A DNA stretch of 25,760 bases from an uncultured Bartonella sp. (GTDB lineage: Bacteria; Pseudomonadota; Alphaproteobacteria; Rhizobiales; Rhizobiaceae). The stretch lies in contig CAMLON010000021.1 in the NCBI GenBank assembly GCA_946481695.1, positions 1 to 25,760 of the forward strand. Direction: 5' to 3'. Below are positions 15,894 to 24,664 of the stretch, in pieces. Under the pieces are notes generated by a model, which was given only the letters and a program-made list of their open reading frames with translations, was not told where the DNA came from and did no database searches. Each line of letters begins with the position of its first letter. The stretch's first letter is position 1. A program made the position numbers and the translations under genes.

Positions 15894-17234
15894 CTAGAGA
15901 GGAATTTCAACAATGACGCGCAAGCCGCCGGTCGGGCTATCATCCAGTACAATATTGCCACCGTGGCTGCGGGCAATATCCTGTGCAATCGAAAGGCCAA
16001 GGCCTGTGCCACTGGCATCTTGATTGCGCGCTTCATCAAGCCGGAAGAATGGCTTGAACACTTCCTCGCGCATATTGGCAGGAATCCCCGGCCCATCATC
16101 GTCGATAATGATGACAAGGTCATCGTCACCATGGACAATGGCCACATCGACGTTTTTGGCATAACGGAAACTGTTCGAGACAAGATTGCTGACAAGCCTT
16201 GAAAAAGCCTTCGGTTTCAATTGTACGAGAGGCGATCCTTCCATGTGATAGACAAAGCCGCGGTCGCGCAGTTTTGCATCCTTTTGAAGAGTCTTCATCA
16301 ATTCGCTCAAGTCGAGCTCGCCGACATTTTCGGTTCCTTCGCCACGGGCAAAGGCAAGATAGCCTTCCAGCATGTTTTGCATGTCGGCTACATCCTGTTC
16401 AAGAGGCGTTGTATCGAAACTTCCTTTTGCCAAAGCCAGTTGTAATTTGAAGCGGGTTAAAATAGTGCGCAAATCATGGCTGACACCGGAAAGCATCATT
16501 GTGCGTTGCTCGATCTGGCGTTCAATGCGCTTGCGCATGCGCAAAAATGCGGTACCTGCGCGGCGCACTTCTTCAGCACCTCTTGGTTCGAACCCTTCCG
16601 GCAAAGGAAGACCACGCCCGAAACTGTCGGCCGCAGCGGCCAGCTGCTGGATCGGTTTGATCTGGTTTCTTAAAAAGAAAATAGCAATAATCAATAAAAC
16701 AAGTGCCGTTCCAACCATCCAGCTCAAGAAAATACCGGTGTTCGATGCATAGGCTTGCGAGCGCATTGCAAATACGCGCAAGACATGGTTATCAAGCCGG
16801 ATGCGGATTTCCACAAGATCGGAATCTCCCACTGTGTCAATCCAGAACGGGCGGTTGATCTGGCGTGTAATTTCTTCACTTAAGAAATAATCGAGAATAG
16901 CAAAGAAAGGTTTTGGTCCGGGGGGTGGTAATGGTTCGGGCGGCAATATTGATATGTTAAGCCCCATGCGTTGCTGGGCAATGCGCGTAATATTGTTGTA
17001 ATTATCATCTTGCGGATAGGTTTCGATAATGTCGATAATGGCGGAAATATCACGTACAACGGCGGTAGACAGGCGTTCGGTTACCATCTGCCAATGCCGT
17101 TCCATGAAAACATAGGCAATAACCGATTGCAGCAACACCATTGGCGCAATGATGATGATGAGCGAGCGCGCATAAAGGCGCTTTGGCATTTTTTTTGCCA
17201 GCCAACGCCCAAAACTATTGATAGGCCCGGCCAT
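15894..17234 (-). CDS. EnvZ-type sensor histidine kinase
   Basis: This is a 446-residue inner-membrane kinase. TM1 is at about residues 23-44 and TM2 at about 167-188, enclosing a periplasmic sensor region of roughly 120 residues with a Pro-rich patch (LPPEPLPPPGPKP). A HAMP linker (about 189-242) leads to the H-box SGVSHDLRTILTR with His253; Ile replaces the Pro usual after DLRT. The ATPase domain shows the N-box (Asn350, Asn354), DDDGPGIP (378-385) and GTGLGLS (409-415). AGGA precedes the ATG. The gene starts 8 bases after the response regulator, clearly one operon. The signal sensed is unknown. Confidence 0.95.
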   Translation of the reverse strand: MAGPINSFGRWLAKKMPKRLYARSLIIIIAPMVLLQSVIAYVFMERHWQMVTERLSTAVVRDISAIIDIIETYPQDDNYNNITRIAQQRMGLNISILPPEPLPPPGPKPFFAILDYFLSEEITRQINRPFWIDTVGDSDLVEIRIRLDNHVLRVFAMRSQAYASNTGIFLSWMVGTALVLLIIAIFFLRNQIKPIQQLAAAADSFGRGLPLPEGFEPRGAEEVRRAGTAFLRMRKRIERQIEQRTMMLSGVSHDLRTILTRFKLQLALAKGSFDTTPLEQDVADMQNMLEGYLAFARGEGTENVGELDLSELMKTLQKDAKLRDRGFVYHMEGSPLVQLKPKAFSRLVSNLVSNSFRYAKNVDVAIVHGDDDLVIIIDDDGPGIPANMREEVFKPFFRLDEARNQDASGTGLGLSIAQDIARSHGGNIVLDDSPTGGLRVIVEIPL

Positions 17235-17242
17235 TGATCATC

Positions 17243-17947
17243 CTACTCGATTGAAAGTTTGTAACCGACGCCGCGCACCGTTTGCAAATAAACCGGATTG
17301 GCAGGGTCTTTTTCGATTTTGCGGCGCAATCGGTTGATCTGCACGTCAATTGTGCGTTCACCAACTTCTCCTTCACCGGTGGCGAGTTTGTGGCGCGGAA
17401 TGGTTGTGCCTGCATGCTCGGCAAAGATTGCCATAATTTCCTGTTCGCGATCTGTGAGCTTTATGACTTCACCGGATTTTTTCAGTTCTTTCTTGGCAAT
17501 CGAAAATGTATAGGGTCCAAAAACCAGTTGCTCTATCTTCGGCTGTCCATTGGTATTACCGCGACGCAAAATTGCATTGACGCGCAGCAAAAGTTCGCGC
17601 GGGTCGAACGGTTTTGGCAGATAATCATCAGCACCCGCCTCAAGCCCGTCAATACGGCTATCAGTTTCAGACAAAGCTGTAAGCATAAGAATGGGCACGG
17701 TTTTTGTCTCGCGTAGTGACCGCGTCAGCGAAATGCCGTTTTCACCCGGCATCATGACATCGACAATCAAAAGGTCAAAATCAAGTCCGGCCAATTTGCG
17801 GCGTGCATCATCAGCGTTTGCCGCGACCGAAACACGAAAACCGTTCTGGACAAGATATTGCGACAAAAGGCTACGTATACGCGTATCATCATCAATAACC
17901 AGAAGATGGGGGGCGTCATCAGAAAGTTTTGTTGTTTGTTCTGTCAT
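17243..17947 (-). CDS. OmpR-family response regulator
   Basis: This is a 234-residue transcription factor. The receiver domain (about 12-128) has the acidic pocket IDDD (18-21), phosphoacceptor Asp63 (LLIVDVMMP), Thr90 and Lys112 (LPKPFDP). The C-terminal winged helix covers about 140-233 (LTDREQEIMAIF, GERTIDVQINRLRRKIE, VRGVGYKL). It is the first gene of the operon and is followed after 8 bases by its kinase. Such pairs in alphaproteobacteria control envelope or respiratory functions, but the targets cannot be read from this sequence. Confidence 0.96.
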   Translation of the reverse strand: MTEQTTKLSDDAPHLLVIDDDTRIRSLLSQYLVQNGFRVSVAANADDARRKLAGLDFDLLIVDVMMPGENGISLTRSLRETKTVPILMLTALSETDSRIDGLEAGADDYLPKPFDPRELLLRVNAILRRGNTNGQPKIEQLVFGPYTFSIAKKELKKSGEVIKLTDREQEIMAIFAEHAGTTIPRHKLATGEGEVGERTIDVQINRLRRKIEKDPANPVYLQTVRGVGYKLSIE

Positions 17948-18417
17948 TTTTACCTATCCGAATTGAAAGGAGTTTATCGGAAGAATCCGCCTCTGTCGAG
18001 AGAACCGGCGTTTATTGCTCCCAATTTTAGGCTTTTACGTGACAGATTCGAAACGATGGCAAGGTTGTTATTCAAGGCTGTTAATTTCGTGCTGGATGGT
18101 TCGACTTCTTTTTAATCTGGATTACCTTTTGTAAGGGGGTGCAGGAAAGCAGGTTGTTCAATAAGGAATTTAAAAAGACAATGATTATGTCTTCACTCAC
18201 CATTCGCCTTTGGCTTTTAAAGTCGCTTTTGTCATAATTGGCAACGCCCGATAGCTGTGAGCGCTCGCAAGGTGCTGTTAAAGGTAGAATATTGATAGCC
18301 AAGGCGGGAAGACGGGCGAGGAGCATTTCTGGCTGTTCCGTTATGGCTCTTGATATTCTAAAGCTTGAAGTCGATATAGATTTTAAATTCCTGCAACCGA
18401 TTGTCGAAAGAAATTGA
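17948..18417. other. Divergent region between response regulator and metallo-hydrolase
   Basis: This is 470 bases between divergent genes with no supported gene. A 130-codon minus frame here overlaps the start of the metallo-hydrolase gene and looks like chance. Promoters for both neighbours must lie here, but no clear consensus is recognised. Confidence 0.5.
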
Positions 18418-19062
18418 ATGGGAAAGCTCAAAGCAACGATCATACCGGTCACTGTGTTCCGGCAAAATTGCACTCTCCTTTATGATGGTGAAACAATGCG
18501 TGGCGTGCTTGTTGATCCTGGTGGTGATTGGCCGAATATCGCCCAAGCAATAAAAGATACTGGCGTCCATGTTGAAGCTATATGGATCACCCACGCCCAT
18601 GTCGACCATGCAGGCGGAGCAATGGAGGCCAAGGAAGCTCTTGGTATTCAAATCTACGGTTCCAATATTGCCGATAAACCGCTCATGGAAAATCTGGTTA
18701 TCACTGCGCGGGATTACGGGATGAAAGACGTGCGTAATTGTGTTCCCGACCATTGGCTTGAAGAAGGAGATGTGGTGGATTGTGGCGGCCATGAATTCGA
18801 AGTCTTCCACACACCCGGTCATGCACCCGGTCACGTCATCTATTTCAATAAAGAAGCAAAATTGGCCTTCGTCGGTGATGTCCTATTTCATAATTCGATT
18901 GGCAGGACAGATTTTCCTTTTTGTTCCTATCCGGCTCTCATGCGCTCGCTGAAAGAAAAGGTTTTGCCCTTGGGAGATGATGTTGTGTTCATCAGTGGAC
19001 ACGGCGAGATGGGCACAATTGGCAAAGAAAAGCGCCAAAATCCGTTTTTACAAGATATCTGA
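18418..19062 (+). CDS. Metallo-beta-lactamase fold hydrolase (glyoxalase II-like, YcbL type)
   Basis: This is a 214-residue cytoplasmic metallo-hydrolase. The metal ligands are all visible: THAHVDHAGG (His59, His61, Asp63, His64), His135 in TPGHAPGHV, Asp154 in FVGDVLF and His195 in SGHGEMGTIG. The motif IGRTDFPF (161-168) is typical of the YcbL/glyoxalase-II-like subgroup. Family members hydrolyse S-D-lactoylglutathione or other thioesters; the true substrate here is not known. The ATG follows a weak AAAG ribosome binding site. It is a single-gene unit with no clear terminator behind it. Confidence 0.93.
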   Translation: MGKLKATIIPVTVFRQNCTLLYDGETMRGVLVDPGGDWPNIAQAIKDTGVHVEAIWITHAHVDHAGGAMEAKEALGIQIYGSNIADKPLMENLVITARDYGMKDVRNCVPDHWLEEGDVVDCGGHEFEVFHTPGHAPGHVIYFNKEAKLAFVGDVLFHNSIGRTDFPFCSYPALMRSLKEKVLPLGDDVVFISGHGEMGTIGKEKRQNPFLQDI

Positions 19063-19383
19063 AAGTTGAAACGGCTCGGGCTTCAAGATCCAATAGCAAG
19101 TGTTTTTGCACCTGCTGTGTCCCTCGGTGCCACTGGGCTCATAAAAATGGGCGTACCACTTAACCTATCTCAATAGGTGATACCCGTAATCATTCAATGA
19201 TTGGAAATATCACGCATTTACTCACGCCCGCATCCAATCATTCCCGAGGCCTTCCAGCAATTGATTGAACGGCTGATATTTTTTCGGCCCAAAATTATAA
19301 CTTCAGTTTCTTAGGAGGTAAGGTCGAATTGATGCTGTTATCGGGCATTATTTCGAGATCAGACATTGTTTCGAGGTGGAGGT
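19063..19383. other. Gap between metallo-hydrolase and BA14K genes
   Basis: No gene is supported. The words tttcgag and atcatt are repeated a few times; no known RNA or operator is recognised. Confidence 0.5.
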
Positions 19384-19416
19384 TAAAAAAATACCCGACG
19401 CGGGGCCGGGTATTTT
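19384..19416 (-). terminator. Intrinsic terminator of BA14K gene
   Basis: On the minus strand a 10-bp stem (AAAATACCCG / CGGGTATTTT; 19407-19416 with 19388-19397) is followed by more T. It lies 23 bases after the stop codon. Confidence 0.88.
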
Positions 19417-19438
19417 CTTTTAAGCGGATGCTATCAAA

Positions 19439-19915
19439 TCAATTGGCGTTACAAAAATGGTTGAGACCATCGACGCCACGATATGTTCCTGTCCGCGGAT
19501 TGAATGAGCGGTATTTGTGCGAACAATAGGCGCGCCAACCGGGTGTCCAAGGCTGATAGACCGGCTTATAAGCAGCTGGTGCCGGCGGATAATAGGGACG
19601 GGCAGGTGCATAATATCTCGGCGCTGCCGGATAATAGGCCGGAGGAGGCGGGGGCGGAGCCTGGTAGATGACTTGAGGTTGAGACGGTTGCGACATGGCG
19701 CTGCCAATCAGCGCACCGGCTGCAAGACCAACGACACCGGCAGCAACTGCATCTCCGTGATCGTGATGATGATGGTGATGATCCCAATAACGTGGACCAC
19801 CCCAATAACCCGGACCACCCCAATAGTGGTCATGTGCTGATGCGCCAGCAAGCGGGGCCACAACCATCACTGCCGATACGGCAGAAAGCATTGCCAATTT
19901 TGCAAAATTTTTCAT
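19439..19915 (-). CDS. BA14K-family secreted protein, His- and Pro-rich
   Basis: I chose the ATG at 19915 because AAAGGAG lies 7 bases before it; the frame is open 16 codons further but those lack such a site. The 158-residue product has a Sec signal peptide (cleavage probably after ASA, residue 27). Next come a Gly/Tyr/Trp segment with six consecutive His (46-51), a Gly/Ala-rich hydrophobic stretch (57-73) resembling a glycine-zipper, and a Pro/Tyr/Ala-rich region (84-126). The C-terminal BA14K motif (128-155) includes WRAYCSHKYRSFNP and FC. The Brucella BA14K protein is an immunoreactive, lectin-like surface protein; a similar role here is inferred. Confidence 0.9.
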   Translation of the reverse strand: MKNFAKLAMLSAVSAVMVVAPLAGASAHDHYWGGPGYWGGPRYWDHHHHHHDHGDAVAAGVVGLAAGALIGSAMSQPSQPQVIYQAPPPPPPAYYPAAPRYYAPARPYYPPAPAAYKPVYQPWTPGWRAYCSHKYRSFNPRTGTYRGVDGLNHFCNAN

Positions 19916-19967
19916 GGTTGAACTCCTTTGAATTCGGTTCATGAAAACAATTCTATCTCTCATTTTC

Positions 19968-19989
19968 TGAACGCAGCCTGAACGCTGCT
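19968..19989. repeat. Two 11-bp direct repeats upstream of BA14K
   Basis: tgaacgcagcc (19968-19978) is followed directly by tgaacgctgct (19979-19989). The pair lies about 55-75 bases upstream of the BA14K start and could be an operator; no known factor is recognised. Confidence 0.4.
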
Positions 19990-20069
19990 TGTGACTTTCT
20001 TATGGTAAATAAGATATTTAACATTTTTTTCCATCACAATTTATATTTTTTTGTTACAGAAAATTTGTC

Positions 20070-20099
20070 AAAAAAAAACCGGATCGCGAGACCCGGTTT
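20070..20099 (-). terminator. Intrinsic terminator of the cold-shock gene
   Basis: AAACCGG and CCGGTTT (20076-20082 with 20093-20099) form a stem followed on the minus strand by a run of nine T. It lies about 20 bases after the stop codon. Confidence 0.88.
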
Positions 20100-20119
20100 A
20101 ATGGATGAACGGTCCGGGT

Positions 20120-20335
20120 TCATCCGATAACTGTGATATTGACCGCTTTCGGACCTTTGCCACGACGGTCAGGCTCGGTGTCGAATGACACTTTCTGTGC
20201 GTCGGTAAGTCCAGTCAAACCTGAAGCCTGAACGGCCGAGATGTGCACGAAAATATCAGCGCCACCATCATCCGGCTTGATGAACCCGAAACCTTTATCG
20301 TTGTTAAAAAACTTTACTTCCCCGGTCTGTGCCAT
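20120..20335 (-). CDS. cspA: Cold-shock domain protein (CspA family)
   Basis: This is a 71-residue single cold-shock domain, an RNA chaperone. RNP1 is KGFGFIKP (14-21) and RNP2 is DIFVHIS (27-33). The ATG at 20335 is preferred because GAGGAAA lies upstream and the family starts MAxTGxVKFF; an in-frame ATG at 20350 would add MRKHS without a good binding site. The C-terminus (RRGKGPKAVNITVIG) is typical of alphaproteobacterial Csp. A 6-bp hairpin (20357-20372) lies in the likely leader, as often seen in csp mRNAs, but its function is not shown. Confidence 0.95.
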   Translation of the reverse strand: MAQTGEVKFFNNDKGFGFIKPDDGGADIFVHISAVQASGLTGLTDAQKVSFDTEPDRRGKGPKAVNITVIG

Positions 20336-20356
20336 AGAATGTTTCCTCATTCAGTT

Positions 20357-20372
20357 ACCTGTAAAAACAGGT
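20357..20372 (-). promoter_or_regulatory. Small hairpin in cspA leader
   Basis: ACCTGT and ACAGGT form a 6-bp perfect stem with a 4-base loop, 22 bases upstream of the start codon and just before the AAGGAG-like region. It could modulate ribosome access; this is inference. Confidence 0.3.
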
Positions 20373-21243
20373 TTTATAATAAACGCCGCCCCACACACCA
20401 TGCGCAAAACGGCTCATGCAGGCAGTTCTTGAAGTCTGGAAAGCACTCTATTTACCAGCTTGCAACCGACGGTTACCAATTGAAACCAATATCTCTATCG
20501 GTAAATTGGCTCCGGTTTTACCGGAAATCCGGTTGTCACCAGCCCAAAACTTATAGCGGTTTTGGCACGCCTGTTAATAGTCTTCCAATGTTCGTAAAAT
20601 GCCCGAACGCGCATAGATTGTATTAAATTCTTGAAATTTGCAAGAGTTTTTTGAATTTATTCTTTAAATTGATTGAAATTAACAGTTTAAATTTTCTCTA
20701 AACATAGAGATACGCAGTTCCATTCCCGTTTTTTAAATCGTTATAAAGCCGCCAATAGAGGCGGTTCGCCCTTTGGAAAAGTCGTAAATCTCATCCGGTT
20801 TTAACCACTCTTTTTGCCGATAATTGCGCTTTTTGACAGCTGAAACAGGAAAAAACAGTTTGAATTTGAATGCTTTTTTTGAAAAGCCGGATCGAAATCA
20901 ATGAGGTTCAGCCGGAAATAATTTTAAACAATTGTTTTTAATTTTAGAACTTTTGGATTTAAAAAATATATAATGAAATCAGTCAGATAAATATATTTTT
21001 CACATCAAAAAAGCGCAGGAGATCAAAAACGTCCCAATCAAATTCAAAAAAAATAAGTATATTTTCGCTTTTTCTTATGAATGTTTATCCAATGCTTTAA
21101 ATCGATCTAATTATACGATAGATGCATTTTCCCGTCTTTTTTAAAATGTTTCTTGCGGTAAGCGGCTATTCAAAGTGGCAAAGGGGAAGACTTACACATA
21201 AATTCAACCCCCTCAGCACTATGTCTACTCGCATAGCAGAAGA
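20373..21243. other. Large AT-rich gap between cspA and uvrB
   Basis: About 870 bases without a supported gene. A plus-strand open frame running in from cspA is an antisense shadow. A 7-bp inverted repeat (CGGTAAA/TTTACCG, 20499-20523) and a 5-bp GC stem (20749-20764) occur. From about 20630 to 21150 the DNA is strongly A/T-rich, with a 10-bp A/T inverted repeat (20962-20971 and 20991-21000). No tRNA, known RNA or mobile element is seen. Confidence 0.5.
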
Positions 21244-21244
21244 G

Positions 21245-21276
21245 GCAAGGGCGCTTAACGGCAAGGGCGCTTAACG
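21245..21276. repeat. 16-bp tandem duplication across the uvrB stop codon
   Basis: gcaagggcgcttaacg is present twice in a row (21245-21260 and 21261-21276). The second copy contains the last base-pairs of uvrB and its TAA, so the first is a duplicated stop region just downstream. Confidence 0.9.
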
Positions 21277-24018
21277 CCCCGGCCTTCCGGTTTTTCCGGG
21301 ACGGCGACGTTTGCGCGCAACTTCTACCGGATCTTCGAAAGAGCCCAGCCCGATACGCTCGCGTTTGATCGGTTTTGCACTTTCGCCGAGCGGGACTTCC
21401 GTGCGTTTTACCGTCATTTCATCAAGCGTATTTTTTCTGAATTTTCCACTTTTCGGGGTTGTTTGGAGAATTCCGACATCCATATTCGGTCCCATATGGT
21501 CAAGGTCGGGTTTGGCAAAGAGCCCCTTTTTGTTGGCTTTGTCACGTGACAGCTCGCCGCTCTCAATCGTTTTTTCGACATTACGTGTGAGCGGATCATC
21601 GGAAATGGCAAGCTCTGTCTGCTGCAAGCGCTTGATCTCGTCGCGCAATTTTGCCGCTTCCTCGAAATCGAGATCGGCGGCTGCGTCGCGCATCAATTTT
21701 TCCAGATGTTCGATATGGGCAGCAAGGTTGTTACCAACCATATTGCCAGCCTCGGCAAATTCGGAAATATCAGCACGAACATGGTCGCGCTCGTAAACAG
21801 AGTCGAGAATATCGGCAATATTCTTCTTTACGCTTGATGGCGTAATGTGGTGCTCGATATTATACGCCTGTTGTTTCTCGCGACGGCGTTCGGTTTCTGC
21901 CAGTGCTCTTTCCATCGAGCCGGTCTTGTTATCGGCATAAAGGATAACACGGCCATCGACATTTCTTGCAGCACGACCGATTGTCTGGATAAGCGACGTT
22001 TCCGAACGCAAAAAACCTTCCTTGTCGGCGTCAAGAATGGCAACAAAACCGCATTCGGGAATATCAAGCCCTTCACGCAACAGGTTGATGCCTACAAGCA
22101 CGTCGAACGCGCCCAAACGCAAATCGCGGATAATCTCGATTCTTTCCAATGTATCAATGTCCGAATGCATATAGCGAACACGGATACCCTGTTCATGGAG
22201 ATATTCGGTCAAATCTTCCGCCATGCGTTTGGTGAGAACTGTCACCAGACTGCGATAGCCCTGTTCGGTGGTTTTGCGGATTTCACCAAGCACATCGTCC
22301 ACCTGATTGCGGGCAGGGCGCACTTCGACCGGCGGGTCTATCAAGCCTGTCGGGCGAATGACCTGTTCGGCAAAAACACCGCCTGCCTGTTCCATTTCCC
22401 AAGCCCCCGGCGTTGCCGAAACAGCAATGGTTTGGGGGCGCATGGCGTCCCATTCCTCGAAACGTAACGGGCGGTTATCCATGCAGGAAGGAAGCCTGAA
22501 ACCATATTCTGCCAATGTTGCTTTACGGCGGAAGTCACCGCGATACATGCCGCCGATTTGCGGAATGGTTACATGGCTTTCATCGGTAAAAATAATGGCG
22601 TTATCAGGAATATATTCAAACATGGTCGGTGGCGGTTCACCCGGTTGCCGACCTGTCAAATAACGCGAATAATTTTCAATACCCGCACAACTTCCGGTTG
22701 CTTCCAGCATTTCAAGATCGAATGTGGTGCGCTGTTCCAGTCTTTGGGCTTCAAGAAGCCGACCTGCCTTGTTCAATTCCGCCAAACGGTCACGAAGTTC
22801 TATCTTTATGGATTTGATGGCCTGATTGAGCGTCGGGCGCGGTGTCACATAGTGTGAATTGGCGTAAATTTTAACCGATTTCAGATCACCGGTTTTTTGC
22901 CCCGTTAGCGGGTCAAATTCGGTAATCGAGTCAATCTCGTCACCAAACAAGGAAATGCGCCATGCGCGATCTTCAAGGTGGGCGGGGAAAATCTCGATTG
23001 TGTCGCCTCTCACACGGAAAGAACCGCGCACGAAATTGATATCTTGCCGGCGATATTGCTGGGCAACAAGATCGGCAAGAAGCTGGCGCTGGTCGAGATG
23101 GTCGCCCACCTGCATCTGGAACGTCATTGCCGTATAGGTTTCGACCGAACCGATACCATAGATACAGGAAACAGAAGCGACGATAATGACATCATCCCGT
23201 TCAAGAACAGCACGGGTAGCCGCATGGCGCATCCGGTCAATCTGTTCATTGATCGACGATTCCTTTTCTATATAGGTGTCGGAGCGCGGCACATAGGCTT
23301 CCGGCTGATAATAATCATAATACGAAACGAAATATTCGACCGCATTGTGCGGAAAGAAATTCTTGAACTCGCCATAAAGCTGCGCTGCCAGAGTTTTGTT
23401 CGGTGCAAGAATAAGGGCAGGGCGTTGGGTTTCCTCGATGACTTTCGCCATTGTATAAGTTTTACCCGAGCCGGTCACGCCGAGTAAAACCTGTGTGCGG
23501 TCACCATTTTTGATACCTTCGACGAGGTCTTTGATCGCGGTAGGTTGGTCGCCGGAAGGAAGAAACGATGTTTCCATTTTGAACGGAATCCCGCCTTCCG
23601 ATTTTTCGGGACGGACAGGACGATGCGGCGTCCACAATTTGCCATTTTTAAACAGCGGATTTCCCGAAGAAATGAGCTTGGATAATGCCTCGACAGTCGC
23701 CGTTGCACCGCCGGTGGAAATTTTTGAAGCGTCTTCAAGCCCGACATCGAGTCCCGCCACAGGATTAAGACCGGCCGCAGCACGCTGTTTGGCTGTTGCT
23801 TTGCCACCAATCGAAGTGCCGCGCGCAGTACGTGCTCCCTTTGTTGATGTCTTTTTGGCCTTTACCGGTTTTTTGACAGGCTTTTCGGCCGCCTTATCAA
23901 TATCGGCTGCCCAGTCTGCAATAGATCCGGTTGCTGCCGCTGCAACCTTTTGTTTGCCGGCTTTCGTGGGGGACTTTTTTGCCCCTGCAGATGGATGGTT
24001 TTTAGCTGATGACGTCAT
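21271..24018 (-). CDS. uvrB: Excinuclease ABC subunit B
   Basis: UvrB is the damage-verifying helicase of nucleotide excision repair, acting with UvrA and UvrC. The protein has 915 residues, far longer than the ~670 of E. coli. The extra length is a Lys/Ala-rich, probably disordered N-terminal tail (about 1-145) and a C-terminal basic tail of about 120 residues. The core has Walker A GVTGSGKT (180-187), the beta-hairpin [20 protein letters not shown] (233-252), [29 protein letters not shown], the motif V-VI region [12 protein letters not shown] and QTIGRAARN, and a C-terminal UVR motif ([20 protein letters not shown]). Long basic tails are known for rhizobial UvrB. No clear ribosome binding site decides the start. 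Confidence 0.97.
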   Translation of the reverse strand: MTSSAKNHPSAGAKKSPTKAGKQKVAAAATGSIADWAADIDKAAEKPVKKPVKAKKTSTKGARTARGTSIGGKATAKQRAAAGLNPVAGLDVGLEDASKISTGGATATVEALSKLISSGNPLFKNGKLWTPHRPVRPEKSEGGIPFKMETSFLPSGDQPTAIKDLVEGIKNGDRTQVLLGVTGSGKTYTMAKVIEETQRPALILAPNKTLAAQLYGEFKNFFPHNAVEYFVSYYDYYQPEAYVPRSDTYIEKESSINEQIDRMRHAATRAVLERDDVIIVASVSCIYGIGSVETYTAMTFQMQVGDHLDQRQLLADLVAQQYRRQDINFVRGSFRVRGDTIEIFPAHLEDRAWRISLFGDEIDSITEFDPLTGQKTGDLKSVKIYANSHYVTPRPTLNQAIKSIKIELRDRLAELNKAGRLLEAQRLEQRTTFDLEMLEATGSCAGIENYSRYLTGRQPGEPPPTMFEYIPDNAIIFTDESHVTIPQIGGMYRGDFRRKATLAEYGFRLPSCMDNRPLRFEEWDAMRPQTIAVSATPGAWEMEQAGGVFAEQVIRPTGLIDPPVEVRPARNQVDDVLGEIRKTTEQGYRSLVTVLTKRMAEDLTEYLHEQGIRVRYMHSDIDTLERIEIIRDLRLGAFDVLVGINLLREGLDIPECGFVAILDADKEGFLRSETSLIQTIGRAARNVDGRVILYADNKTGSMERALAETERRREKQQAYNIEHHITPSSVKKNIADILDSVYERDHVRADISEFAEAGNMVGNNLAAHIEHLEKLMRDAAADLDFEEAAKLRDEIKRLQQTELAISDDPLTRNVEKTIESGELSRDKANKKGLFAKPDLDHMGPNMDVGILQTTPKSGKFRKNTLDEMTVKRTEVPLGESAKPIKRERIGLGSFEDPVEVARKRRRPGKTGRPGR

Positions 24019-24613
24019 GATAGAACAATATGGTATTTCAGCCGGAAAATAAAAGGCAAAAGCCTAATTTTGTTTGTAATGTCCATACGATTTTTTACCT
24101 TTTGATCTTGTCGAAATTTTAACAATCAAAGGCAGAATGGAACATGTTTTGTTTTCTTGAAGCAAAAAGACGTTTCATTCCAAGTTGTTGTGATGAGAAT
24201 ATTTTGAGGCGGTTATTTCACTTCCGTCAAAATTCAACACGGTTCATCAAGAGTTGAATTTTGCCAAAGCCGGATGTTGCAGGAAAAGGGGTAACAATAA
24301 ACTTGTAAAAGTCATGTTAAATACGGTTTGGATAAGGCGCAGCAATAATAAAGTTTAATTACAATTCCTTCAAATTGCACTTGGTGAATGTGCTATCTGT
24401 CGCTTTCAAAGAGGTAACAATAAGGGGCTTCTTTTTCACGCGCCGGTTTACCGTGTCCGACATTGGTAAAATAATCAAAAAAGTGCTTCTAAAGGGCAGA
24501 TTTTGAATGACGAAAAGCGCCAAAGTGTTGGATAGCAACAAAAATGGGCACGCGGCCTTTCACGGAAAATCCGGTTGCCAGAAATCGACTAGCAATACAC
24601 CAGCTAGCAAAAA
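24019..24613. other. Gap upstream of uvrB
   Basis: Apart from the inverted repeat at 24228-24263, the region holds two copies of gtaacaataa (near 24289 and 24414) and a word pair ggatagcaa / ttgctatcc (near 24531 and 24622). No gene is supported. The uvrB promoter should lie here but no clear hexamers are recognised. Confidence 0.5.
24228..24263. promoter_or_regulatory. Inverted repeat upstream of uvrB containing a LexA-like pair
   Basis: An 11-bp perfect inverted repeat (CAAAATTCAAC, 24228-24238; GTTGAATTTTG, 24253-24263) has a 14-base spacer. GTTC at 24242-24245 and GTTG at 24253-24256 are seven bases apart, one mismatch from the alphaproteobacterial LexA site GTTC-N7-GTTC. It lies about 210 bases upstream of uvrB. 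Confidence 0.35.
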
Positions 24614-24642
24614 ACCGGCCGCTTGCTATCCAAACGGCCGGT
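24609..24642 (-). terminator. Intrinsic terminator of the SH3/Gly-Pro-rich gene
   Basis: An 8-bp perfect stem (ACCGGCCG at 24614-24621, CGGCCGGT at 24635-24642) with a 13-base loop is followed on the minus strand by six T. It starts 22 bases after the stop codon. Confidence 0.88.
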
Positions 24643-24664
24643 ATAATCAACGTAACGGATAAAC

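Noticed and set aside
18434..18459. AACG-N17-GTTCC (minus-strand EcfG-like pattern) inside the metallo-hydrolase gene
   Set aside because: Lies in coding DNA and points toward a region with no minus-strand gene start close by; probably chance.
20243..20626. 127-codon plus-strand frame over cspA and its leader
   Set aside because: It is antisense to the clear cold-shock gene and lacks any protein-like motif.
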